A stretch of 9,667 nucleotides of DNA from Alphaproteobacteria bacterium (GTDB lineage: Bacteria; Pseudomonadota; Alphaproteobacteria; CACIAM-22H2), in contig VGDA01000103.1 of the NCBI GenBank assembly GCA_016869915.1, positions 1 through 9,667 of the forward strand. Direction: 5' to 3'. How positions within the stretch are numbered: position 1 is the first letter of the stretch; each line of letters begins with the position of its first letter. Made by a program: the position numbers and the translations under genes. Of the stretch, positions 1 through 6,181 are shown one piece after another. Under the pieces are notes generated by a model, which ran no database searches, was not told the origin of the DNA, and saw only the letters and a list, made by a program, of their open reading frames with translations.

Positions 1-136
1 CGCCCCGCCGCGGCCCGGCGACATTCGCGTCTCCGCCGGCGACCCGAGCGCCGCGCGCCGCGCGCTGGGCGTGGTCGCCGCGACCGGGCTCGAGCAGGGC
101 CTGGCGGCCCTTCCGGTCGGCGGCGCGGGCGCATAA
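1..136 (+). CDS. C-terminal fragment of an NAD-dependent NDP-sugar epimerase/dehydratase
   Basis: Only the last 44 codons are inside the window; the reading frame begins at position 2 and stops with TAA at 134-136. The translated end reads RPGDIRVSAGDPSAARRALG and continues to TGLEQGLAAL. The pattern R-x-G-D, then a D-P-S-x-A/K segment, then an L-G motif and a final G-L helix is typical of the C-terminal substrate-binding part of extended short-chain NDP-sugar epimerases such as UDP-glucose 4-epimerase (family knowledge). The usual Trp after L-G is Val here. The Rossmann fold and catalytic Tyr-x-x-x-Lys lie upstream and are not visible, so the sugar substrate cannot be assigned. The gene reads toward the ABC transporter and could share its transcript. 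Other extended-SDR enzymes are possible. Confidence 0.6.
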   Translation, partial: APPRPGDIRVSAGDPSAARRALGVVAATGLEQGLAALPVGGAGA

Positions 137-223
137 GCCCTCGACAGGCGCGCCGTGTGGAGCGACGTTCCGCTGACGGGGCGGCGCGTGGCCGGCCCGC
201 ATCGCCCGAGGTCCAGCACGCGC

Positions 224-1942
224 ATGTTCCTGGCCGAGATCGACCGGCTCCTCCGCCGCCACAATCCGCTCTGGCGGCGGGCCATCGCCGTCGCCTTCGC
301 GATCGCCGCCTGCCAGAGCATCGCCATCGTGCTGCGGCCGATCCCGATCAAGTCTTTGATCGAGCCGCCGGCGCCCGGCACGCTCTTCGCGCAGCTCGAG
401 GCCGCGACCGCCGGCTCCTTCGACCGGCTCTGGCTCTACGCCGGGATCATCGTGGCGCTCGAGCTCGTGGTCTTCTGCTCGATGATCTCGACCGAGTTGA
501 CGATCAGCCGCATGAGCGAACGCGTGATCCGCTCCATCCGCGGCTCGATCGTCGCCACGCTGCTGCGCGGGCCGTACCGCGCGCTCAGCGAGACCGGGCC
601 CGGCGCGGTGCTCGCCGCCGCGTCGAGCGACGTCGAGGCGGTGCAGCGCCTCATGCGCGATGCCATCGTCGCCACGGGCATGGCCGCGCTGCAGATGACG
701 CTGATGCTGGTCGTCGTCTGGTTCGTCGAGCAATGGCTGTTCTGGTTCCTGCTCGTCGAGATCCTGGTCCTGACCTGCGGCATCGCGCTCTACGCGCTGT
801 GGCGCAAGAAGCGCTTCCTCGTGAAGATCGGGCACGAGCAGGCCTTCCTCGGCCTGCTCGCCACGATCTACCAGCGCAACCTCGACCTGCGCTTCTCGGG
901 CCTGCGCACCGTGTTCCTGACGCGCACGACCGCGCTCGCGCGCAGGCTCTACGGCCTCAACCGCCTGCTGTGGATGCGCCACAGCCGCTACCACGCGACG
1001 ATGCAGTTCGTGATCGGCGTGTCGGCGGCGCTGTGCCTCGTGATCCTCATGCTGCTGGCCGGCGACGACGCGCCGCCGGTCGGCAAGTTCCTCGTCTTCG
1101 CCTACTACACGATGCTGATCTTCCCCTGCCTGTCGCAGATCGGCGAGGCGTGGCCGATGATCAACGACGCGCGCGCCGCGCTCGCGCGCATCTCGGCAAA
1201 CGCCTCGGTGAGCCAGCGCCCGCTGCCCGGCGCGCCCACGCCCGTCGCCGCGCCGCGCCCGTCCTGGGGGCGCATCGAGTTCGACGAGGTCACGGTCAGG
1301 AACCCGCGCGGCGACACGATCCTCGACCGCATCTCCTTCGCCATCGAGCCGGGCGAGAAGATGGGCCTGTTCGGCGATTCCGGCTCCGGCAAGACGACGA
1401 TCATCTCCGTCCTGCTCGGCCTGCAGGTTCCCGCCGCGGGACGCGTGACGATCGGCGGCCACGACGTGACCAAGCTCACCCTCGCCGACCGCAAGCGCCT
1501 GTTCTTCTTCATGCGCGCCAACCCGGCCTTCGTGCCGGGCACCGTCCACGACAACGTCGCGCTCACGCAGTCGCCCGACGACGCGCTGCTGCGCCGGGTG
1601 CTGGAGGAGTCGCGCCTCGGCGCGCGGCTCAGCCTCGACCCCGCCGGGCGCGAGACCCGGGTGAGCGAGAAGGGCGAGCCCTTTTCCGGCGGCGAGCAGC
1701 AGCGCATCGCGATCGCGCGCGCCTTCCTCGCCCGCCCGCCCTGCGTGATCCTCGACGAGTCGCTCAACTCGCTCGACGAGGCGGGCGAGATGGCGATCAC
1801 CGCCGCGCTGCTCGCCGAGCTTCGCGAGAAGACGATGATCGTCGTCTCGCATCGCCGGCAGGTCGCGTCGCTCTTCCCGAACCGCATCGAGTTCGTGCGC
1901 GGCGGCAAGACCACGCTGGTCCGGGAGGCGCGCGATGGCTGA
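224..1942 (+). CDS. ABC exporter, fused membrane and ATP-binding domains, with degenerate A-loop and Q-loop
   Basis: A half-size ABC exporter of 572 residues (type I exporter architecture) that would work as a homodimer in the inner membrane. The first ~310 residues carry about six hydrophobic segments. The ATPase domain follows from about residue 350, with Walker A GDSGSGKTT (384-392), signature SGGEQ (488-492), Walker B VILDE (508-512) and the switch His543. Two usually conserved residues differ. The A-loop aromatic position is Asn360, and the Q-loop Gln before the P-x-x-x-x-G-T stretch is Ala432. I chose the ATG at 224 because the membrane domain begins right after it and GAGG lies upstream at 208-211. 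An in-frame GTG at 155 would add 23 residues rich in Arg and Pro. Its last codons overlap the MscS gene by 8 nt, so the two are probably translationally coupled. The substrate is unknown; the upstream sugar epimerase weakly hints at a glycan or glycolipid. Confidence 0.88.
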   Translation: MFLAEIDRLLRRHNPLWRRAIAVAFAIAACQSIAIVLRPIPIKSLIEPPAPGTLFAQLEAATAGSFDRLWLYAGIIVALELVVFCSMISTELTISRMSERVIRSIRGSIVATLLRGPYRALSETGPGAVLAAASSDVEAVQRLMRDAIVATGMAALQMTLMLVVVWFVEQWLFWFLLVEILVLTCGIALYALWRKKRFLVKIGHEQAFLGLLATIYQRNLDLRFSGLRTVFLTRTTALARRLYGLNRLLWMRHSRYHATMQFVIGVSAALCLVILMLLAGDDAPPVGKFLVFAYYTMLIFPCLSQIGEAWPMINDARAALARISANASVSQRPLPGAPTPVAAPRPSWGRIEFDEVTVRNPRGDTILDRISFAIEPGEKMGLFGDSGSGKTTIISVLLGLQVPAAGRVTIGGHDVTKLTLADRKRLFFFMRANPAFVPGTVHDNVALTQSPDDALLRRVLEESRLGARLSLDPAGRETRVSEKGEPFSGGEQQRIAIARAFLARPPCVILDESLNSLDEAGEMAITAALLAELREKTMIVVSHRRQVASLFPNRIEFVRGGKTTLVREARDG

Positions 1943-4298
1943 GCTCCTGCGCCGCGCGCGCGCCGCGCTGCTCGTCGCCGCGGCGGCGATCCTCCTCGCG
2001 ATCGCCTGCGTCCCGTCGCTCGCGGCCGAGATCGAGCCCGAGCGGATACGCGCGCGCTTCGCCGAGATCGAGCGCGGCGTCGAATCGATGCTGCGGGAGG
2101 CCGCCAGCCTTCGGCTCAGCGAGTCCGCCGTGCAGCGCCTCGCCGAGGAGGCCCTGCGCCAGCGCGGCGAGGTCGACCAGCTGCGCGCCACGGCGAGGGC
2201 CGAGGCCGAGGCGCAGCGCGGCCTGCTCGACGCCCTGGGCAAGCCCGCCGAGGGCGGCGAGGCGGAGGACGTCGCGCGCAGGCGCCGCGCGCTGGAGGCG
2301 AACCTGGGCCAGGCCGAGGGCTGGATCCGCCAGGCGGATCTGGCCTCGGCGCGCATGGAGCAGATGCTCGACCAGCTCTCCGGCAAGCGCTTCGAGGCGC
2401 TGGCGCGCACGCTGCTCGAGGCGAAGCCGACGCCGCTCGACCCGCGCAACTGGCTGCGCGCGGCCGGCGAGGCCGCGCAGATCCTGGCCGTGGTGCAACT
2501 CTCGCTCGAGGTCTGGGCCGGGCGACTCGCGTCCGAGCCCGAGGTCCTGCACGCGGCGCTCTTCGTCGCCTTCCTCGCGGGCATCGGCTACGCCGCCGCC
2601 CTTTTCCTGCTGCGGGTGCTCGAGCGGTTCCGCGCGCGGCTGGGCCTCGCCTGGGGCGGCGACCCGGCGCCCGCCCCGACGTCGTCGCGCATCCTGGCCG
2701 CGGGGGCGGAATGGGCGAGGCTCGCCCTGCCATGGGCGGTCGCCGCCTTCCTCGCGCTGCGCGCGCTGCCGGACGAGGGGATGCTGCCGAACGCCACGGT
2801 GCGCGCGCTGGTCTTCTGGGCGCTCGCGGGCGCTGGCCTCTTCATGGCGCTGCGCTGGGCGCTGCGCCTCGCCCTCGTGCCGGTACGGACGGGCTGGCGC
2901 CTGCCCGCGCTCGGCGACGCCGAGGCCGAGGCCCTGTCGCGCGCGCTGATGCCGCTCGCCGGGCTGCTCGCCGCCGACTGGGCGGCGATGCGCGCCGGCG
3001 CCGCGCTCGACTACGCCGAGGCGCTGCTGGCCCTGTGGACGGCCTGCGCCTGCGCGGGCTTCCTCGTCCTGCTGCGCCGGGCGCGCCTGGCGCCGGGCTG
3101 GGCCGGCGGGCAGGGCTGGATGCTGCTGCGCACGCTGGCGCCGCTCGCCGCGGCCATCTCGGTGCTCGTCGCGCTGGCCGGCTTCCCGTCGCTCGCGCAG
3201 TTCATCGTCCTCGGCGTCATGGGCAGCGGCCTCGTCCTCGGCGCCGCGGCCTGCGCGCGCGTCGTGCTGCGCGAGAGCCTGCCCATGCTCATGGGGCCGG
3301 AGGGATGGCTGGGCGCGCGCCTGGCCGCGAGCCTGTCGGTCGGCCGCGAGGCGCTGCGCCTCGCCGAGTTCTGGTGCGGGCTGCTGCTCGAGTTCGCGGT
3401 GCTGCTGCTCACGCTGCTCGGGCTGCTGCTGGTCTGGGGCGCCACGATGGGCGACATCGCGGTGATCTGGACGCGGCTGATCGACGGCGTGCGGATCGGC
3501 TCCTACACATTCTCGCTGGCCGACGTGCTGCTGGCGGGCGTGGTCTTCGCGCTGGCCGTCTCGGTGACGCGCTACGTCCAGCGGCTCTTCGAGACGCGCA
3601 TCTTCCCGCGCACGACACTGGACGTCGGCGTGCGCAACAGCCTGCGCTCGGGCCTCGGCTATGTCGGGCTGGTGATCGGCGCGGCGATGGCGGTGTCGAC
3701 GCTCGGCCTCAACGTCTCGAACCTCGCCTTCCTGGCCGGCGCGCTGTCGGTGGGCATCGGCTTCGGCCTGCAGAACATCGTCAACAACTTCGTCTCCGGC
3801 CTGATCCTGCTGATCGAGCGGCCGATCAAGGAGGGCGACTGGGTCGTGGTCGGCGCCAACCAGGGGATCGTCCAGCGCATCAACGTGCGCGCGACGGAGA
3901 TCCAGACCTTCGACCGCAGCACGGTCCTGGTGCCCAACGCCGACTTCCTCCAGACCCATGTCGTCAACTGGACGCACAAGGACCTGACGGCGCGGGTCGA
4001 GGTCATCGTCCAGGTCGCGCATGCCAAGGGCGACGCCGCGTCGCTGCGCGAAGTGCTCCTCGCCTGCACCAGGCGCCATCCCAGCGTGCTGCCGAGCCCG
4101 GCGCCCGCGGTGCTGCTGCGCGACCTCGGCGCCGGCGCCTACACCTTCGAGCTCGCCTGCGTGGTGCCCGACGCGCTGCACCGGGCGGAGGTGGCGAGCG
4201 ACCTTCGCATCGCCATCGACGCCGCCCTGAGGGCCCGGGTGGACGGCCCGGCCCCCGCCGCGGAGCCCGGCGCGGGCGCCCCCCGCGCGGGGGTTTGA
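1935..4298 (+). CDS. Large MscS-family mechanosensitive ion channel with periplasmic coiled-coil domain
   Basis: A 787-residue inner-membrane channel expected to open under membrane tension and release solutes during hypo-osmotic shock. Residues 1-31 look like a signal peptide: Arg-rich start, a hydrophobic Ala/Leu run and a likely cleavage after SLAA. Residues ~32-170 are charged, helical and heptad-like, so probably a periplasmic coiled coil as in the MscK/DUF3772-type channels. About eleven hydrophobic segments follow, from ~residue 200 to ~625. The pore helix is recognisable around residues 595-630 by its Gly/Ala-rich face and the conserved G-x-G-F-G-L-Q-N-I-V-N-N-F-x-S-G pattern. After it come the beta domain (ERPIKEGDW, NVRATEIQTFD, VPNADFL) and the C-terminal alpha/beta vestibule. 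The protein is far longer than the 286-residue MscS of E. coli. GGGAGG at 1923-1928 is a good ribosome binding site for the ATG at 1935, inside the end of the ABC gene. Confidence 0.93.
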   Translation: MAELLRRARAALLVAAAAILLAIACVPSLAAEIEPERIRARFAEIERGVESMLREAASLRLSESAVQRLAEEALRQRGEVDQLRATARAEAEAQRGLLDALGKPAEGGEAEDVARRRRALEANLGQAEGWIRQADLASARMEQMLDQLSGKRFEALARTLLEAKPTPLDPRNWLRAAGEAAQILAVVQLSLEVWAGRLASEPEVLHAALFVAFLAGIGYAAALFLLRVLERFRARLGLAWGGDPAPAPTSSRILAAGAEWARLALPWAVAAFLALRALPDEGMLPNATVRALVFWALAGAGLFMALRWALRLALVPVRTGWRLPALGDAEAEALSRALMPLAGLLAADWAAMRAGAALDYAEALLALWTACACAGFLVLLRRARLAPGWAGGQGWMLLRTLAPLAAAISVLVALAGFPSLAQFIVLGVMGSGLVLGAAACARVVLRESLPMLMGPEGWLGARLAASLSVGREALRLAEFWCGLLLEFAVLLLTLLGLLLVWGATMGDIAVIWTRLIDGVRIGSYTFSLADVLLAGVVFALAVSVTRYVQRLFETRIFPRTTLDVGVRNSLRSGLGYVGLVIGAAMAVSTLGLNVSNLAFLAGALSVGIGFGLQNIVNNFVSGLILLIERPIKEGDWVVVGANQGIVQRINVRATEIQTFDRSTVLVPNADFLQTHVVNWTHKDLTARVEVIVQVAHAKGDAASLREVLLACTRRHPSVLPSPAPAVLLRDLGAGAYTFELACVVPDALHRAEVASDLRIAIDAALRARVDGPAPAAEPGAGAPRAGV
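4280..4296 (+). terminator. Weak GC hairpin with short T-run at the end of the MscS gene
   Basis: Five C (4280-4284), a GCGC centre and five G (4289-4293) form a perfect inverted repeat followed by only three T (4294-4296), which run into the channel's TGA stop. It could weakly terminate the ABC/MscS transcript just before the next promoter. The T-run is too short for a confident intrinsic terminator, and GC-only palindromes arise by chance at this base composition. Confidence 0.3.
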
Positions 4299-4324
4299 CT
4301 TGCGGGGCGGGACGCCCCTATAAC
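4295..4324 (+). promoter_or_regulatory. Sigma70-like promoter of the L36 gene with a palindrome filling its spacer
   Basis: TTGACT (4295-4300) and TATAAC (4319-4324) match the -35 and -10 consensus at five of six positions each, with an 18-bp spacer. The AT-rich -10 box stands out in this sequence. The spacer contains GGGGCG (4304-4309) and CGCCCC (4313-4318), a perfect inverted repeat around a 3-nt centre that abuts the -10 box. The -35 box overlaps the TGA stop of the MscS gene (4296-4298). Transcription would start near 4331, giving a leader of about 45 nt before the L36 start codon. The palindrome could be an operator, but no regulator is identifiable. Confidence 0.72.
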
Positions 4325-4338
4325 CCGCGGCCATTTCA

Positions 4339-4358
4339 GCGCGGCCGGCCGGCCGCGC
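4339..4358. repeat. Perfect 20-bp palindrome in the L36 mRNA leader
   Basis: The half-site GCGCGGCCGG is followed directly by its exact reverse complement, with no central spacer. On the mRNA it could fold as an 8-bp G/C stem with a GGCC loop, starting a few nucleotides after the predicted transcription start and ending 6 nt before the AGGAG ribosome binding site. It may be a leader hairpin that stabilises the message or modulates translation, or a DNA-binding site. No function is proven, and GC-rich palindromes are commoner than average in this genome. Confidence 0.55.
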
Positions 4359-4377
4359 CAGTCCAGGAGCAGGTGCC

Positions 4378-4503
4378 ATGAAGGTCGTCAACTCGCTGAA
4401 GACGGCGAAGAAGCGGGACAAGAACTGCCGCATCGTCCGCCGCAAGGGCCGGGTCTTCGTGATCAACAAGACCAACCCGCGCTTCAAGGCCCGCCAGGGC
4501 TGA
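4378..4503 (+). CDS. rpmJ: 50S ribosomal protein bL36, zinc-independent (C-minus) form
   Basis: A 41-residue basic protein of the large ribosomal subunit. It starts MKVVNSLKTAKKR and ends NPRFKARQG, the typical start and end of the longer L36 form (called YkgO in E. coli). The zinc-binding form has three Cys and one His. Here only Cys17 remains; the later Cys position is Asn30 and the His position is Phe36, so it should fold without zinc. Alphaproteobacteria commonly carry this type as their only L36 (family knowledge), so it is probably the housekeeping copy. AGGAG (4365-4369) lies 8 nt before the ATG. The gene has its own promoter and a strong terminator, so it is a one-gene transcription unit. 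The gene is below the usual length cut-off for automatic ORF calls. Confidence 0.95.
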   Translation: MKVVNSLKTAKKRDKNCRIVRRKGRVFVINKTNPRFKARQG

Positions 4504-4510
4504 CCCGCGC

Positions 4511-4528
4511 CGGCGGCTCTCGCCGCCG
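4511..4528 (+). other. Small hairpin in the L36 3' untranslated region
   Basis: CGGCGGC (4511-4517) pairs with GCCGCCG (4522-4528) around a TCTC tetraloop, 7 nt after the L36 stop codon. There is no T-run, so it is not a terminator itself; it may stabilise the 3' end or assist the terminator that follows. Confidence 0.35.
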
Positions 4529-4542
4529 CGCCGCCGCAAGGC

Positions 4543-4584
4543 CAGGAACCCGCGTCGTCCAGGACGGCGCGGGTTCCTGCTTTT
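4543..4584 (+). terminator. Intrinsic terminator of the L36 gene
   Basis: A perfect 12-bp inverted repeat, CAGGAACCCGCG (4543-4554) and CGCGGGTTCCTG (4568-4579), is followed by C and then TTTT (4581-4584). The 13-nt loop holds a second small self-complementary segment (CGTCC-A-GGACG). The stem includes A-T pairs, so it is not a simple G/C-bias artefact. It lies 40 nt after the L36 stop and separates that gene from the glycolate oxidase operon. Confidence 0.85.
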
Positions 4585-4632
4585 CCGGGGTTTGGGCCTT
4601 TCCCGGGCTGGGGGCGCGCCCCGCCCGCGCGC

Positions 4633-4660
4633 TGGACAGGCCCGGCCCGCGGCGTCTAGT
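4633..4660 (+). promoter_or_regulatory. Candidate promoter for the glcDEF operon
   Basis: TGGACA (4633-4638; five of six with TTGACA) and TCTAGT (4655-4660; four of six with TATAAT) are separated by 16 bp, placing the start near 4667, about 24 nt before the glcD ATG. It lies between the L36 terminator and glcD, where a promoter is needed. A match of this quality is suggestive only. I see no recognisable GntR-type (GlcC) operator. Confidence 0.45.
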
Positions 4661-4690
4661 TCTGTCGCCCGCCTAGCCGGAGACGCCCCG

Positions 4691-6181
4691 ATGCTGAAGA
4701 TGCCTGCGCCCGACGAGAGCGTGCTCGCGCGCCGCGACAGGATCGTCGAGGACCTGCGCCGCATCGTGCCGGGCGAGGGCGTGATCGACTCGGAGGCCGG
4801 CCGCCGCGCCTACGAGTGCGACGGCCTGACCGCCTATCGCCAGGTGCCGATGGTCGTCGTCCTGCCCTCGACCACGGAGCAGGTCGCGGCGGTGCTGCGC
4901 TACTGCAAGGCGGGCGGGATCAAGGTCGTGCCGCGCGGCGCCGGCACCGGCCTGTCGGGCAGCGCCCTGCCGCTGGGCGACGGCGTCCTGCTCGGCATGG
5001 GCAAGTTCAACCGCATCCTCGACATCGACTACGCGAACCGCGTCGTGACCTGCCAGCCCGGCGTCACCAATCTCGGCATCACGAAGGCGGTGGAGGCGGA
5101 CGGCTTCTACTACGCGCCCGACCCGTCCTCGCAGATCGCCTGCACGATCGGCGGCAACGTCGCGGAGAATTCCGGCGGCGTGCACTGCCTCAAGTACGGC
5201 GTGACGACGAACAACGTCCTCGGCGTGGAACTCGTGACGATGGATGGCGAGGTGCTGCGCATCGGCGGCAGCCACCTCGATCCCGAGGGCTACGACCTGC
5301 TCGGCGTCGTCGTCGGCTCGGAGGGCCTGCTCGGCGTCGTCACCGAGGTGACGGTGCGCATCCTGCGCAAGCCCGACACGGCGCGCGCGGTGCTGCTCGG
5401 CTTCCCGACCATCGAGCAGGGCGGGGCCTGCGTCGCGGCGATCATCTCCGCGGGGATCATCCCCGGCGGCATGGAGATGATGGACCGCCCGGCGATCGAG
5501 GCGGCCGAGGCCTTCGTGCGCGCCAACTACCCGCTCGACGTCGAGAGCCTGCTGATCGTCGAGCTCGACGGGCCGGCGGCCGAGGTGGAGGAGCTGATCG
5601 GCTCGGTCGAGGCGATCGCGCGCGCCAACGGCGCGGTCTACGCGCGGACCTCGGCCAGCGAGGAGGAGCGGCTGCGCTTCTGGGCCGGGCGCAAGGCGGC
5701 CTTCCCGGCGGTCGGCCGCATCGGCCCCGACTACTACTGCATGGACGGCACGATCCCGCGCCGGCGCCTGCCGGAGGTTCTGCGGCGCATGGGCGAGATG
5801 TCGGGGCGCTACGGCCTGCGCCTCGCCAACGTGTTCCATGCCGGCGACGGCAACCTGCACCCGCTGATCCTCTACGACGCGAGCAAGCCGGGCGAGACGG
5901 AGCGCGCCGAGGAATTCGGCGCCGACATCCTGCGGCTCTGCGTCGAGGTCGGCGGCGTGCTGACCGGCGAGCACGGGGTCGGCGTCGAGAAGCGCGACCT
6001 CATGGGCACGATGTTCGACGAGGCCGACCTCGCTCAGCAGCAGCGCCTCAAATGCGCCTTCGATCCCGACGGGCTGCTCAATCCCGGCAAGGTCTTCCCG
6101 GTCCTGCATCGTTGCGCCGAGCTCGGGCGCATGCATGTGCGCCGGGGCGAGTTGCCCTTCCCCGAACTCCCGCGGTTCTGA
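4691..6181 (+). CDS. glcD: Glycolate oxidase subunit GlcD (FAD-linked oxidase)
   Basis: The main flavin subunit of the three-part glycolate oxidase, which oxidises glycolate to glyoxylate and feeds electrons to the respiratory chain at the inner membrane. The 496 residues match the ~499 of E. coli GlcD. The N-terminal half is a PCMH-type FAD-binding domain with the pyrophosphate loop RGAGTGLSG (82-90). The C-terminal half is the FAD-oxidase type 4 domain with HAGDGNLHP (383-391), whose two His usually bind a metal near the substrate, and GEHGVG (426-431). I chose the ATG at 4691: GGAG (4679-4682) sits 8 nt upstream, and homologous sequence begins after it. The frame extends back to 4592 only through Ala/Pro/Arg-rich leader. 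The TGA overlaps the glcE ATG by one base. D-lactate dehydrogenase is the main alternative for GlcD alone, but the neighbours point to glycolate. Confidence 0.95.
   Translation: MLKMPAPDESVLARRDRIVEDLRRIVPGEGVIDSEAGRRAYECDGLTAYRQVPMVVVLPSTTEQVAAVLRYCKAGGIKVVPRGAGTGLSGSALPLGDGVLLGMGKFNRILDIDYANRVVTCQPGVTNLGITKAVEADGFYYAPDPSSQIACTIGGNVAENSGGVHCLKYGVTTNNVLGVELVTMDGEVLRIGGSHLDPEGYDLLGVVVGSEGLLGVVTEVTVRILRKPDTARAVLLGFPTIEQGGACVAAIISAGIIPGGMEMMDRPAIEAAEAFVRANYPLDVESLLIVELDGPAAEVEELIGSVEAIARANGAVYARTSASEEERLRFWAGRKAAFPAVGRIGPDYYCMDGTIPRRRLPEVLRRMGEMSGRYGLRLANVFHAGDGNLHPLILYDASKPGETERAEEFGADILRLCVEVGGVLTGEHGVGVEKRDLMGTMFDEADLAQQQRLKCAFDPDGLLNPGKVFPVLHRCAELGRMHVRRGELPFPELPRF

Noticed and set aside
155..223. 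GTG start for the ABC exporter giving 23 more residues
   Set aside because: The extra residues are Arg/Pro-rich and lack the usual start of the membrane domain. It is not excluded, but the ATG at 224 is preferred.
157..2949. Plus-strand open frame of 930 codons across the ABC and MscS genes
   Set aside because: Frame-shifted shadow with an Arg/Ala/Pro-rich product; the other frames encode recognisable domains.
1797..4487. Minus-strand open frame of 896 codons opposite the MscS gene
   Set aside because: The product is dominated by Arg, Ala, Gly, Gln and His and has no domain pattern; long antisense frames are expected where codon third positions are nearly all G or C. The plus strand has a clear MscS channel and L36 here.
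4592..4690. Upstream extension of GlcD by 33 residues
   Set aside because: It would start inside the region just after the L36 terminator and before the candidate promoter; the residues are Gly/Ala/Arg/Pro-rich and unlike GlcD, and the ATG at 4691 has a good ribosome binding site.
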